Source of the DNA: Polaribacter sp. Q13
GTDB lineage: Bacteria; Bacteroidota; Bacteroidia; Flavobacteriales; Flavobacteriaceae
NCBI RefSeq assembly: GCF_016858305.2
Contig: NZ_CP074436.1
Location: forward strand, 2,004,001 to 2,068,000
Length of the DNA stretch: 64,000 nt
Direction of reading: 5' to 3'
Shown here: positions 33,304 to 41,896 of the stretch, one piece after another
How positions within the stretch are numbered: the stretch's first letter is position 1
Layout: the number at the start of each line of letters is the position of its first letter
Program-made: the position numbers and the translations under genes
Notes under the pieces: generated by a model
Told to the model about the DNA's origin: nothing
The model's input: the letters and a program-made list of their open reading frames with translations, nothing else
The model's database searches: none

Positions 33304-36300
33304 TTATTGAAGTATTACTAATTTTTCATATTTCTCTGAAACTAGACCGCTTGCTGTAGCTTTTACTCTTAATTTATAGACATAAACTCCTTTACCTATT
33401 TTATTACCAAAATCATCTAAACCATTCCAAGTAACACTTCTTACTAAGGTTTCTGCGTTTGGTATATTTTGGTTGATTGTTTTTACTAATTTACCTGAAA
33501 CCGTAAAAATTTGTATCTGTACCTCTAAACTTTCGTTCGGTTTGTTATGGTTAAACCAAAATTCTGTATAATTTACAAAAGGGTTTGGGTAATTTAATAC
33601 GTTTTCTAAATTTAGTATAGCATCACTAACAACCACAAAGTTTAACGTAAGTTCAGATGAATTATTATACGTATCCCAAGCTTTTATTTTTATAGTATGT
33701 GGCCCAACCTCTAAATCTCTTAATTTATAAGTGACTTTACCGTTAGTAAAATCGTCTAATTCGGTTTCATAAAAGTCATTTAATATAATTGGGTTGGTGT
33801 TATCGCCATCTAAAACCGCTACAATATCATGATCTACCGCAGTAATGGACGTATTAATTCCGCTAGTGTCGGATAAAACTGCCACTAAATTAGGCGACGC
33901 ATTGGTATTTCCTCCATCAATAAAAGACTCATCATTCATAAATAGTTTTATTTCTGGACCAACCGTATCCTCTGGCGCATTTTTATCAATACCACCAACA
34001 ACAATATCTACATTATAACCTGCTTTATCTATAGTTCCGTTTTCTGCATAAAAACTTAATTTACCTTCTCCGTATGCTATTTTAATGTCTTTTGGTACAA
34101 TAAAATCAAATTCAAATACGCCATTTTTTACCGTAGCTTTTCCTTTAAACAACTTACTATCTTGCGTATCAAAAGGCATTGTTATTCCAAAACCATCATT
34201 ATCTAAAGTCGTTTTATCAATTATTTTATCAAAAACTGTAGTTGATAAAGTTCCATTAAAATCTGATAACAAGACATTAGTATCATCTAAAATTTCTCCT
34301 TTAAAACGAACTTTAGACAAAGCTTTTAAGGTGTCTAATTGAGAAATATCTTTACCATTCATTTCTGTAATGCTTACTTTTGGTTTTGGTATTGCCAATT
34401 TCATAGCAGGATCTCCAAAATGAAAAATAAAGAATTTTTGAGTGCTAGTAAAACTATTCTTTGTTTCCATTAAAGATTGCGCAATTGATAAGTCTTCATC
34501 TTTAAACTCAAGTAAAACCCGAATTAATTCTTCATTAAACTTTTGCCCTGTAAAAATATAAACCTCTCTTGTAGTGGTTATCATACTTGCAGCCCCTCCA
34601 TTTGCATTTAATAATGTAAGTTCACCAGCAGTAATTCTATTGGGGTTATCGAATCTAGAAAAATCACAAGTAACAGTAATCAAAAGCGGCAACGTACTAG
34701 GATTATTAAAACCCTGAATTTGTGATTTTGTCAATATTTTTTCTGAAGCAAATCCGTCTTCACTTCCATGTCCAAAATAATCAAAAACTAAAGTTCCTTT
34801 TTCTATAGCATTAGTAATTGCCTCATTAACTTCTGGATAACGTTCTCCTCCAGAAGAATTTTCTTGTACATAGTTATTTAAATAGATTTTACTAATATTA
34901 AAAATTGGTTTATTAACTTTAATCTCATCTGCAATAGACTCTACTCCTTGTTGTAAAACTTCCTCTCCACTTTCATCTATATCGTCTGCCAACATGGTTA
35001 TTGTATTTCTCCAATCACCAAATGCATTTTTATTATAATAAGATAAAATTTTATCAACCACATCTTTTGCTTCAGTACCTGTGGAAACCGGAATTCTACT
35101 TGATGCAACATCAATTTTATCACTAGAGCTCATACCTCCGGCAGTTTCACCTAACATCACATAAAAATCATCTGTAACCCAAGAACTTGCTAAATTGAAA
35201 CTTATATCTGACAATTTTACGGGTACAATATTATTATTCCCTGTAATTCTATCTTTATAATCGTAAGAAGCATCTCCAAAAAAGCACACATATTTTAGTT
35301 TTGTTTCTTCGGATGAATATGTCAGATAAAGATGTCTTAGAAAATCTCTAATTCCGGTAATATCTTTTGATCCAGAGGAGAACTCGTTATAAATTTCATT
35401 TAACAAAACTACTTTTGTAGATAACCCTGAGTTTTGTTGATGATAATCTGCTAACCTTTGTGCTTCACTAGAAAGGTCATCATTTGTAATAACAATATAA
35501 TTAAGCTCTTTTAAGGCATGTAAATTTTGGTTAGCAACGCGTCCATTTTGTAATGCTTTTGGCGTGTAGTAATCATTTTCGTTTAAAACGATATATTCTT
35601 TTAAATTCCCATTTATATATAAACCACCATTATCTTTAAAATTAAAGCTACTTCCCGTAATTTCATTCTGTATATTTTGTGGTTCTATGGAATTTGAAAC
35701 ATCCCAAACTTGAAAAATATTTGTACTATTTTGAATTTGATATTCTACTGTACCTATAGTATTTGCTTGCTCAAAACTTCTAAAAGAAAATTGCTTTCCG
35801 GCTGCAATCAATTGTTTTTTACCAACAATTTCAATATAATCTAAAAAAGCGGTGGCAGAAGGATTTCCTCCATTATTATAGGTAATAGAAAAATCTAATA
35901 GATTTGCTGAGTTTATAAAACTTACAGATACTTCACCTGTATTTGCCTTTGTTGCTCCACTTGCTCCAGAGAAATTTAAAGTAGCAGCAGATGCACCATT
36001 TACATTAATAGCCATAGAGGAAGAATTGATAGAGGTAGAAACACCTCTAACTAAAACTTTAACATCTGTATTTGGAACTGCATTATTAAAAGGTATTTTA
36101 AAATTCTGTGTGTTTTCTATATTAAAATCCTGATTAAAAAACCATTGTGTGCCTGCAGCAATTAAGTTTTTTTCGTCTTTTTCGTAAAAAGTATAATCGT
36201 CAAAAGTATCAAATAGTGCCGTAGTTGCAGTAGTTATTGGTGCTTTTTGTTGTATTCTTTTTCCATCTACACTAGACACAGTAATAAAGTAATATGCCTT

Positions 36301-36702
36301 ATCAGAATAAATATTTTGCCTATGTTTTATGTTACTAGCAGTTGTACCTTTCCAATCGTGTGGCCCTTTTGCATAAAACAAAATATAATCATCATTATCA
36401 AAAGAGCCATCGGCTTCTCCTTCTATGTATATGGCATTCTCTTGTAAGTCTTTAAATCTTTCATCCGCATTTAAAACGGGCAAAAGACTTCCTCCATTAC
36501 CATAAATGCGAATTTTCTTAGGATTTAAGCCATTTGTAGAAATTCCTATTTGCTGCAATAGGCTTTTATTAATTTTAAAAACTCCAGTAGTATCAACAGA
36601 AAACTTAAACCAGTCTCCGGAAGAAAGCACAGAATTACTGCTCTGAGCGGAAATTAAGTGAATGAAACAAATAAAAAAAAGCGTTAAAAATTGTTTTCTC
36701 AT
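33304..36702 (-). CDS. porU: type IX secretion system signal peptidase PorU
   Basis: About 1132 residues from the ATG at 36702; an in-frame TTG at 36723 is rejected because the signal peptide (RKQFLTLFFICFIHLISAQ) starts at the ATG. It is a gingipain-type (C25) cysteine peptidase. The catalytic His is near residue 645 in VFDYFGHGSEDG and the Cys near 679 in LLITVTCDFSRFD. After these come beta-sandwich domains and a C-terminal CTD-like domain (NYPNPFVNYTEFWFNH to KYEKLVILQ). PorU removes the C-terminal signal of T9SS cargo at the cell surface and helps attach it to lipopolysaccharide. It is divergent from gldJ. Confidence 0.95.
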   Translation of the reverse strand: MRKQFLTLFFICFIHLISAQSSNSVLSSGDWFKFSVDTTGVFKINKSLLQQIGISTNGLNPKKIRIYGNGGSLLPVLNADERFKDLQENAIYIEGEADGSFDNDDYILFYAKGPHDWKGTTASNIKHRQNIYSDKAYYFITVSSVDGKRIQQKAPITTATTALFDTFDDYTFYEKDEKNLIAAGTQWFFNQDFNIENTQNFKIPFNNAVPNTDVKVLVRGVSTSINSSSMAINVNGASAATLNFSGASGATKANTGEVSVSFINSANLLDFSITYNNGGNPSATAFLDYIEIVGKKQLIAAGKQFSFRSFEQANTIGTVEYQIQNSTNIFQVWDVSNSIEPQNIQNEITGSSFNFKDNGGLYINGNLKEYIVLNENDYYTPKALQNGRVANQNLHALKELNYIVITNDDLSSEAQRLADYHQQNSGLSTKVVLLNEIYNEFSSGSKDITGIRDFLRHLYLTYSSEETKLKYVCFFGDASYDYKDRITGNNNIVPVKLSDISFNLASSWVTDDFYVMLGETAGGMSSSDKIDVASSRIPVSTGTEAKDVVDKILSYYNKNAFGDWRNTITMLADDIDESGEEVLQQGVESIADEIKVNKPIFNISKIYLNNYVQENSSGGERYPEVNEAITNAIEKGTLVFDYFGHGSEDGFASEKILTKSQIQGFNNPSTLPLLITVTCDFSRFDNPNRITAGELTLLNANGGAASMITTTREVYIFTGQKFNEELIRVLLEFKDEDLSIAQSLMETKNSFTSTQKFFIFHFGDPAMKLAIPKPKVSITEMNGKDISQLDTLKALSKVRFKGEILDDTNVLLSDFNGTLSTTVFDKIIDKTTLDNDGFGITMPFDTQDSKLFKGKATVKNGVFEFDFIVPKDIKIAYGEGKLSFYAENGTIDKAGYNVDIVVGGIDKNAPEDTVGPEIKLFMNDESFIDGGNTNASPNLVAVLSDTSGINTSITAVDHDIVAVLDGDNTNPIILNDFYETELDDFTNGKVTYKLRDLEVGPHTIKIKAWDTYNNSSELTLNFVVVSDAILNLENVLNYPNPFVNYTEFWFNHNKPNESLEVQIQIFTVSGKLVKTINQNIPNAETLVRSVTWNGLDDFGNKIGKGVYVYKLRVKATASGLVSEKYEKLVILQ

Positions 36703-36904
36703 AATAATATTCAAATAACGCAAATAAATTATAGATATTTTAGTACTTACAAAGATAAATTATACTAAATTTAAAAAACAGTCGTTTAAACAGATAAGAG
36801 AAGAAAAATGAAGCGTTAAATTTTCCGTTTTACTTGTATGACTGTAGAATTATTGTAAATTGCATCGCTATAATAAAAACCCTTAACTAATTTTTAATTA
36901 GGAA

Positions 36905-38575
36905 ATGAGAAACGTATTAAAAACATCCTTAGTTCTACTATCTGTCTTAACATTGGCTAGTTGTAGTAAATCAACTTCAGGAAAATCGACACTTACAGGA
37001 TTGCCTTTTAACAATCCTAAGTATGGTAATTATATAAGAGGAAATGAAACAGCCGGACAAGAAATTCCTTTAGGAATGGTTGCTATTGAAGGTGGTTCTT
37101 TTACAATGGGACAAGTACAAGATGACGTTATGTTTGACTGGAATACAACCCCTAAAAAAATGCATATTCGTTCATTTTACATGGATGAAACGGAGGTTAC
37201 CAACTCTGAATACTTTTTATATATTCAAAATATAAAAGATGTTTTTCCTCCATCAGAAGAAAAATACAAACACATTTATAATTCCGTTTTACCAGACACT
37301 TTAGTATGGAGAAAAAGTTTAGGTAATACTGATATTTTATCTGAAAATTACTTAAGACATCCTGCTTATTCAGATTATCCTGTAGTGGGAGTTAGCTGGT
37401 TACAAGCAAACCAATACTGTAAATGGCGTACAAATGCAGTAAACTTAAAGAAATTAATAGACAAAGGGTACATTAAAAATATTTTTGAAAACGACAGTAT
37501 TAGAAACTTCTTTGATACCGATGTTTTCTTAGCAGATTCTGATAATCTTTTTGATGGAGATACTACTGTTTACAAAAGAGGAATAAGATCTAGAGGTCCT
37601 ATTAAAAATAATAAAGGTTCTTTTCAAGGAAGAAAAATTACCCAAGCAGACGGCGTTTTAAGTCAGAAATACAGACTACCAACAGAAGCAGAATGGGAAT
37701 TTGCAGCTAAAGCGAATATAGAAAACAGAGAATACAATAACATTAGAGGTAGAAAGAAATATGCTTGGAATGGTAAATATTCTAGAGAAACAAAAAAAAG
37801 ACATAGAGGAGATCAAATGGCTAACTTTAAACAAGGTGAAGGAAACTATAGTGGTTTGTCTGGTTGGAGTACTGATGGTTCTGACATTCCTATTATAGTA
37901 AAGTCTTACCCTCCAAATGCATTCGGATTATACGACATGTCTGGAAATGTGGCAGAATGGGTTGCAGATGTTTACAGACCTATTATAGATAATGAAGCAA
38001 ATGATTTTAATTACTTTAGAGGTAATATTTTTACTAAAAAGATGATTGATAAAGACGGGAAAGTTGTGATAGTGAATAGCTCTAGCGCAGCAGAAGTAGA
38101 ATACGATACGCTACCAAATGGTGTTATTACTCCTAAACAATTCCCTGGTACTATTAAATACATTCCTATTACTAAAGATGATGCTACCTTAAGAAGAAAT
38201 TTTTCTGTTTCTGACAATACAGATATTGGTGATGGTGACTTAAATTCTTCTAGATTTTATGAAGAAGAAGAAGATCAATTTGGATCTAAACCAAGTATGT
38301 ACAACTCGCCAAGAAACCCTACAAAAGAAATAGACCCAGAAACAGGTAGAGAAATATTAGTAAATGATGCTAAAAAAAGAACTACCTTAATAAGTAATAG
38401 AACAAGAGTATACAAAGGTGGTGCATGGTCTGATGGAGAATATTGGTTAGACCCAGCTCAAAGAAGATATTTACCAGAATATATGGCTACCAATTTTATT
38501 GGTTTTAGATGTGTAACGGATAAAGTAGGGCCAATGTCTTCTAAGAAAAAAAAGGCTAGAAACTCAGTTAGATAA
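36905..38575 (+). CDS. gldJ: gliding motility lipoprotein GldJ
   Basis: A 556-residue lipoprotein with lipobox LTLASC (Cys20). It has an FGE-sulfatase fold (PLGMVAIEGGSFTMGQVQDD, YRLPTEAEWEFAAKA, NAFGLYDMSGNVAEWVADVYRP, YKGGAWSDGEYWLDPAQRRYLPEYMATNFIGFRCV) but no Cys pair at the catalytic position, so it is structural rather than enzymatic. Long insertions between the conserved blocks are typical of GldJ. In F. johnsoniae GldJ is required for gliding and stabilises GldK, part of the T9SS motor ring. The basic C-tail (SSKKKKARNSVR) lies after the fold. A terminator separates it from murF. Confidence 0.95.
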   Translation: MRNVLKTSLVLLSVLTLASCSKSTSGKSTLTGLPFNNPKYGNYIRGNETAGQEIPLGMVAIEGGSFTMGQVQDDVMFDWNTTPKKMHIRSFYMDETEVTNSEYFLYIQNIKDVFPPSEEKYKHIYNSVLPDTLVWRKSLGNTDILSENYLRHPAYSDYPVVGVSWLQANQYCKWRTNAVNLKKLIDKGYIKNIFENDSIRNFFDTDVFLADSDNLFDGDTTVYKRGIRSRGPIKNNKGSFQGRKITQADGVLSQKYRLPTEAEWEFAAKANIENREYNNIRGRKKYAWNGKYSRETKKRHRGDQMANFKQGEGNYSGLSGWSTDGSDIPIIVKSYPPNAFGLYDMSGNVAEWVADVYRPIIDNEANDFNYFRGNIFTKKMIDKDGKVVIVNSSSAAEVEYDTLPNGVITPKQFPGTIKYIPITKDDATLRRNFSVSDNTDIGDGDLNSSRFYEEEEDQFGSKPSMYNSPRNPTKEIDPETGREILVNDAKKRTTLISNRTRVYKGGAWSDGEYWLDPAQRRYLPEYMATNFIGFRCVTDKVGPMSSKKKKARNSVR

Positions 38576-38598
38576 TAAAATATTTATTAAAAAATATA

Positions 38599-38632
38599 AC
38601 CTCACTGTAAGATTTACAGTGAGGTTTTTTTA
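38599..38632 (+). terminator. terminator between gldJ and murF
   Basis: AACCTCACTGTAA / TTTACAGTGAGGTT with a short loop and T run (38599-38632). It ends only about 10 bases before the murF start. Confidence 0.85.
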
Positions 38633-38642
38633 TTTTTAAAGG

Positions 38643-39899
38643 ATGAAAATCGAAGAAATTTACCAATTATATACCAAACATTTTCTTGTAGATACAGACA
38701 CAAGAACTATTAGAAACCATACTTTATTTTTCGCCCTAAAAGGCGATAATTTTAATGGAAATAATTTTACAAAAGAAGCTTTAAAGCAAGGTGCCGATTA
38801 CGCCATTGTAGACGAAGAATCACATAGCCATGAACCCAATATTATTTTAGTTGATGATGTTTTAGAAACGCTCCAAAAACTAGCAAACCACCACAGAAAG
38901 GTTTTAAACATACCAATTATTGGGTTAACAGGTAGCAATGGAAAAACAACTACCAAAGAATTAATAAATGCTGTTTTAAAAACAAAATATAAAACTACAG
39001 CAACCAAAGGGAATCTAAACAATCATATTGGCGTACCTCTTACCCTACTTTCTATGACTCCTGAAACTGAAATTGGAATTGTAGAAATGGGTGCAAATCA
39101 TAAAAAAGAAATAGAATTTCTTTGTACACTTTGTGAACCAGATTTTGGATATATTACCAATTTTGGAAAAGCCCACTTAGAAGGTTTTGGAGGAATTAAG
39201 GGTGTTATTGAAGCTAAAAGTGAACTATATACCTACCTAAAAGAAAACGGTAAAATTGCATTTATAAACCCACAAGATGCTGTACAAGTAGAAAAAACTA
39301 TCAATATAAAATCCATTTCTTTTAACAATAACTTACAGTTTTTAGAGGTAAATCCGTTTGTAAAACTATCTTTAAATTCTAAATCTGTTCAAAGCAATCT
39401 TATCGGAAAATATAATTACACAAACATAGCCGCTGCCTGCACTATTGGAAGCTATTTTAAGGTTTCTGACACCGATATAAAGGATGGTATAGAAAACTAT
39501 ACTCCAGAAAACAATCGTTCTCAAATCATCCTAAAAACGGTGAACAAAGTTATTTTAGATGCATATAACGCAAATCCTACAAGCATGAAAGCTGCTTTAG
39601 AAAATTTTGAAGCTATTAAAGAAGAAAACAAAACTGTAATTTTGGGTGATATGTTTGAGCTAGGAAAAACAAGTATAGAAGAACATCAAAATATTGTAGA
39701 TTTAGTAGCGCAACTACATTTTAATAATTGTTTTTTTGTTGGTGAGAATTTTTATCAAACAAAAACAAAGAACAACGCGTATAAAACGTTTGAAGAGCTA
39801 CTGCTTCATCTAAAAAACAATCCTCTTAAACAGCAATCAATTTTGATTAAAGGTTCAAGAGGAATGCGTTTAGAAAGACTGTTAGAAATTATTAATTGA
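38643..39899 (+). CDS. murF: UDP-N-acetylmuramoyl-tripeptide--D-Ala-D-Ala ligase
   Basis: A 418-residue Mur ligase that adds D-Ala-D-Ala to the UDP-MurNAc-tripeptide in the cytoplasm. The N-terminal UDP-binding domain has RTIRNHTLFFALKGDNFNGNNFTKEALKQGA. ATP-binding GLTGSNGKTTTKELI is near residue 100. GIVEMGANHKKEIEFL and FGKAHLEGFGGIKGVIEAKSEL are the central motifs, and LDAYNANPTSMKAALENF is the MurF-specific substrate block. It starts 67 bases after gldJ. The tight terminator-to-start spacing suggests a promoter inside or upstream of the gldJ terminator that I cannot resolve. Confidence 0.95.
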   Translation: MKIEEIYQLYTKHFLVDTDTRTIRNHTLFFALKGDNFNGNNFTKEALKQGADYAIVDEESHSHEPNIILVDDVLETLQKLANHHRKVLNIPIIGLTGSNGKTTTKELINAVLKTKYKTTATKGNLNNHIGVPLTLLSMTPETEIGIVEMGANHKKEIEFLCTLCEPDFGYITNFGKAHLEGFGGIKGVIEAKSELYTYLKENGKIAFINPQDAVQVEKTINIKSISFNNNLQFLEVNPFVKLSLNSKSVQSNLIGKYNYTNIAAACTIGSYFKVSDTDIKDGIENYTPENNRSQIILKTVNKVILDAYNANPTSMKAALENFEAIKEENKTVILGDMFELGKTSIEEHQNIVDLVAQLHFNNCFFVGENFYQTKTKNNAYKTFEELLLHLKNNPLKQQSILIKGSRGMRLERLLEIIN

Positions 39900-40115
39900 T
39901 ATTATGGTTCGATAATAGACCTAAGCCTGACTCACTATTAGAACCAAGACTTGACTCTAACGGCATCATAAATAGATGTAATTTAAACTAAAATTAGTCT
40001 GCCTTTTCACAATAAAATTATTTCAACAAAATAAGTGTATCATTTAAAGAACCCACTAAATTGCTTTATAAAAAAAGGTTTATCAATCTATCAAAAAATA
40101 ATAGATAACTAATAA

Positions 40116-40967
40116 TTAACTAATATTATTTATATGATATTCAAGTAACTTATCAATAGGTCTTTGTATTACATCTGTAATTACTAAATTATTCTTTTTA
40201 GCCATTTCTTCTAAAATGTCTCTAAAATAATATGCTATCGATCCTATAAAGTAAATTGGAGTTTCTGCCGTTTTATTATATGGTAAAATTCTATATTTAA
40301 AGAATTCTTGAAATCCATTCTTTATAATTTTCTTAATATATTTTTCTTCTTTAAAATCAAACATAAATTTGGCAAAAGAAGCTAAATACATATTAGGATT
40401 TGGTTCTCTGTATAAATTTCTCTTAATATAATCTGGATCAAGATCAAACTCTTCCTTAAACTTCTTAGCAATATCACTAGGCATTGTATTATAGAAGTAA
40501 TCAATAATCAACTTTTTACCAAAGTAATTACCACTAGCTTCATCCATTAAAATATATCCCAGAGAAGCCACTAACATCTCCATCTTTTCACCATCATAAT
40601 AACAGCTATTAGATCCGGTTCCTAAAATACAAACTAAAGCTGGTTCTTTACCTGTTGCTGCATACACAGCCGCTAACATATCTTCCGCTATACATATTTT
40701 TGCATTTACAAAAATAGATTCTAAAATAGTTTTTAAAATTTGAATAGGTTTTGGAGTTCCACAACCCGCTCCATAAAAATGAATTTCCTCTACTTCGTCT
40801 TTAACATTAATTAATTGAAACATATTAATTATTCTGTTATAAAGCTCTTCTTCTGGCACAATAGCAGGATTTAAACCTAAAGTCCTAGTTCTAAAAGCTT
40901 CTTTTTTATTTTTATCTATAGCAATCCAATCTGCTTTAGTAGAGCCACCATCTGCAATTAAAATCAT
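40116..40967 (-). CDS. BadF/BadG-type N-acetylglucosamine kinase-like protein
   Basis: A 283-residue member of the ASKHA superfamily. The N-terminal phosphate-1 motif is ILIADGGSTKADWIAID. ALVCILGTGSNSCYYDG forms phosphate-2, and LGYILMDEASGNYFGKKLI is the conserved sugar-kinase block. Flavobacterial members of this size are annotated as N-acetylglucosamine kinases, probably recycling amino sugars from peptidoglycan or chitin. The acceptor is inferred. It has its own promoter at 40985-41015. Confidence 0.82.
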   Translation of the reverse strand: MILIADGGSTKADWIAIDKNKKEAFRTRTLGLNPAIVPEEELYNRIINMFQLINVKDEVEEIHFYGAGCGTPKPIQILKTILESIFVNAKICIAEDMLAAVYAATGKEPALVCILGTGSNSCYYDGEKMEMLVASLGYILMDEASGNYFGKKLIIDYFYNTMPSDIAKKFKEEFDLDPDYIKRNLYREPNPNMYLASFAKFMFDFKEEKYIKKIIKNGFQEFFKYRILPYNKTAETPIYFIGSIAYYFRDILEEMAKKNNLVITDVIQRPIDKLLEYHINNIS

Positions 40968-40984
40968 AATTATTTTGTTTTAAC

Positions 40985-41015
40985 CAAAGATATTACAAGT
41001 AAAACTCATATACAA
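40985..41015 (-). promoter_or_regulatory. promoter of the BadF-type kinase gene
   Basis: On the minus strand: TTG (complement of 41013-41015), 20 bases, TATCTTTG (40985-40992), then the ATG 17 bases on. Confidence 0.65.
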
Positions 41016-41098
41016 TAGGAAATCAATTTTCAATCGTTTTCGTATTAAAAAATTTAATCTGAATACCAATAAGATTTAAAAACTGTATTTAATTATTG

Positions 41099-41106
41099 TA
41101 AATTTG
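41099..41106 (+). promoter_or_regulatory. -7 promoter box of the CpsB-type phosphatase gene
   Basis: TAAATTTG, 17 bases before the ATG at 41124. Confidence 0.5.
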
Positions 41107-41123
41107 TAATAAACATAAATAAC

Positions 41124-41861
41124 ATGCTCTTTTTTAAAAAGAAAGTAATTCCATTAATCGATTTCTTTCCTAAAGATTTTATAGATATTCATTCTCATTT
41201 ACTCCCAGGAATCGATGATGGCGCTAAAAATTTAGACAAATCCATCGCATTAATTTCTAAGATGCGTTCTTACGGAATTAAAAATTTTATAACCACACCT
41301 CATGTTTTAGGAGATGTTTATCCAAATTCTTCACAAACTATAAAGGAAAAGCTTGAAGAAGTAAAAGCTGCACTTCAAAAAAGAAATATTACCGATATAT
41401 CTATAAATGCTGCTGCAGAATACATGATGGATGAACAGTTTTCTGAACTATTAGAAAACAATGATATTCTTACTTTAAAAGACAATTATATTCTTGTTGA
41501 AATGTCTTATTTCAGTGCGCCCATAAACTTATATGACATTCTCTTTGAAATACAAGTTAAAGGATACAAACCCGTTTTAGCTCACCCAGAGCGGTATGGT
41601 TTTTTTCACAATGATTTTAACCATTATTATAAATTAAAAAAAGCTGGCTGTTTATTTCAATTAAATTTATTATCCTTAACGGAACAATACGGAAAAGGAG
41701 TGCAAAAAGTTTCTGAAAAGATTTTAAAAGAAAATTTATATGATTTTGTAGGTAGCGATACCCACCATAGTAACCATTTAGAATTGCTTAAAAAAATTGG
41801 AACTAAAAAGAATTTAGAAAAAATTAAACACCTTTTAGATAATAATAAAAAGTTCTTATAA
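41124..41861 (+). CDS. CpsB/YwqE-type tyrosine-protein phosphatase
   Basis: A 245-residue PHP-fold metallophosphatase. Metal-binding motifs are DIHSHLLPGIDDGAKN (His-x-His), TTPHVL, AAEYMMD, PVLAHPERYGFF and GSDTHHSNHL. CpsB/CapC/YwqE proteins dephosphorylate the Tyr-rich tail of Wzc-type tyrosine kinases and so control capsule assembly. It converges on the Wzc-like gene at 41895, sharing one bidirectional terminator; the pairing supports that partner. It is transcribed separately from the polysaccharide operon. Confidence 0.9.
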   Translation: MLFFKKKVIPLIDFFPKDFIDIHSHLLPGIDDGAKNLDKSIALISKMRSYGIKNFITTPHVLGDVYPNSSQTIKEKLEEVKAALQKRNITDISINAAAEYMMDEQFSELLENNDILTLKDNYILVEMSYFSAPINLYDILFEIQVKGYKPVLAHPERYGFFHNDFNHYYKLKKAGCLFQLNLLSLTEQYGKGVQKVSEKILKENLYDFVGSDTHHSNHLELLKKIGTKKNLEKIKHLLDNNKKFL

Positions 41862-41865
41862 ATAA

Positions 41866-41896
41866 AAAAAGCATCCAAATGGATGCTTTTTTTATT
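41866..41896. terminator. bidirectional terminator
   Basis: AAAAAAAGCATCC AAAT GGATGCTTTTTTT lies between the convergent phosphatase and Wzc-like genes. It marks the 3' end of the large polysaccharide operon. Confidence 0.88.

Noticed and set aside
36703..36723. TTG at 36723 as the porU start
   Set aside because: The signal peptide begins at the ATG at 36702; the seven extra residues have no support.
36905..38575. GldJ as a sulfatase-activating enzyme
   Set aside because: The FGE fold lacks the catalytic cysteine pair, and gene order with porU, porV and murF identifies it as the gliding lipoprotein.
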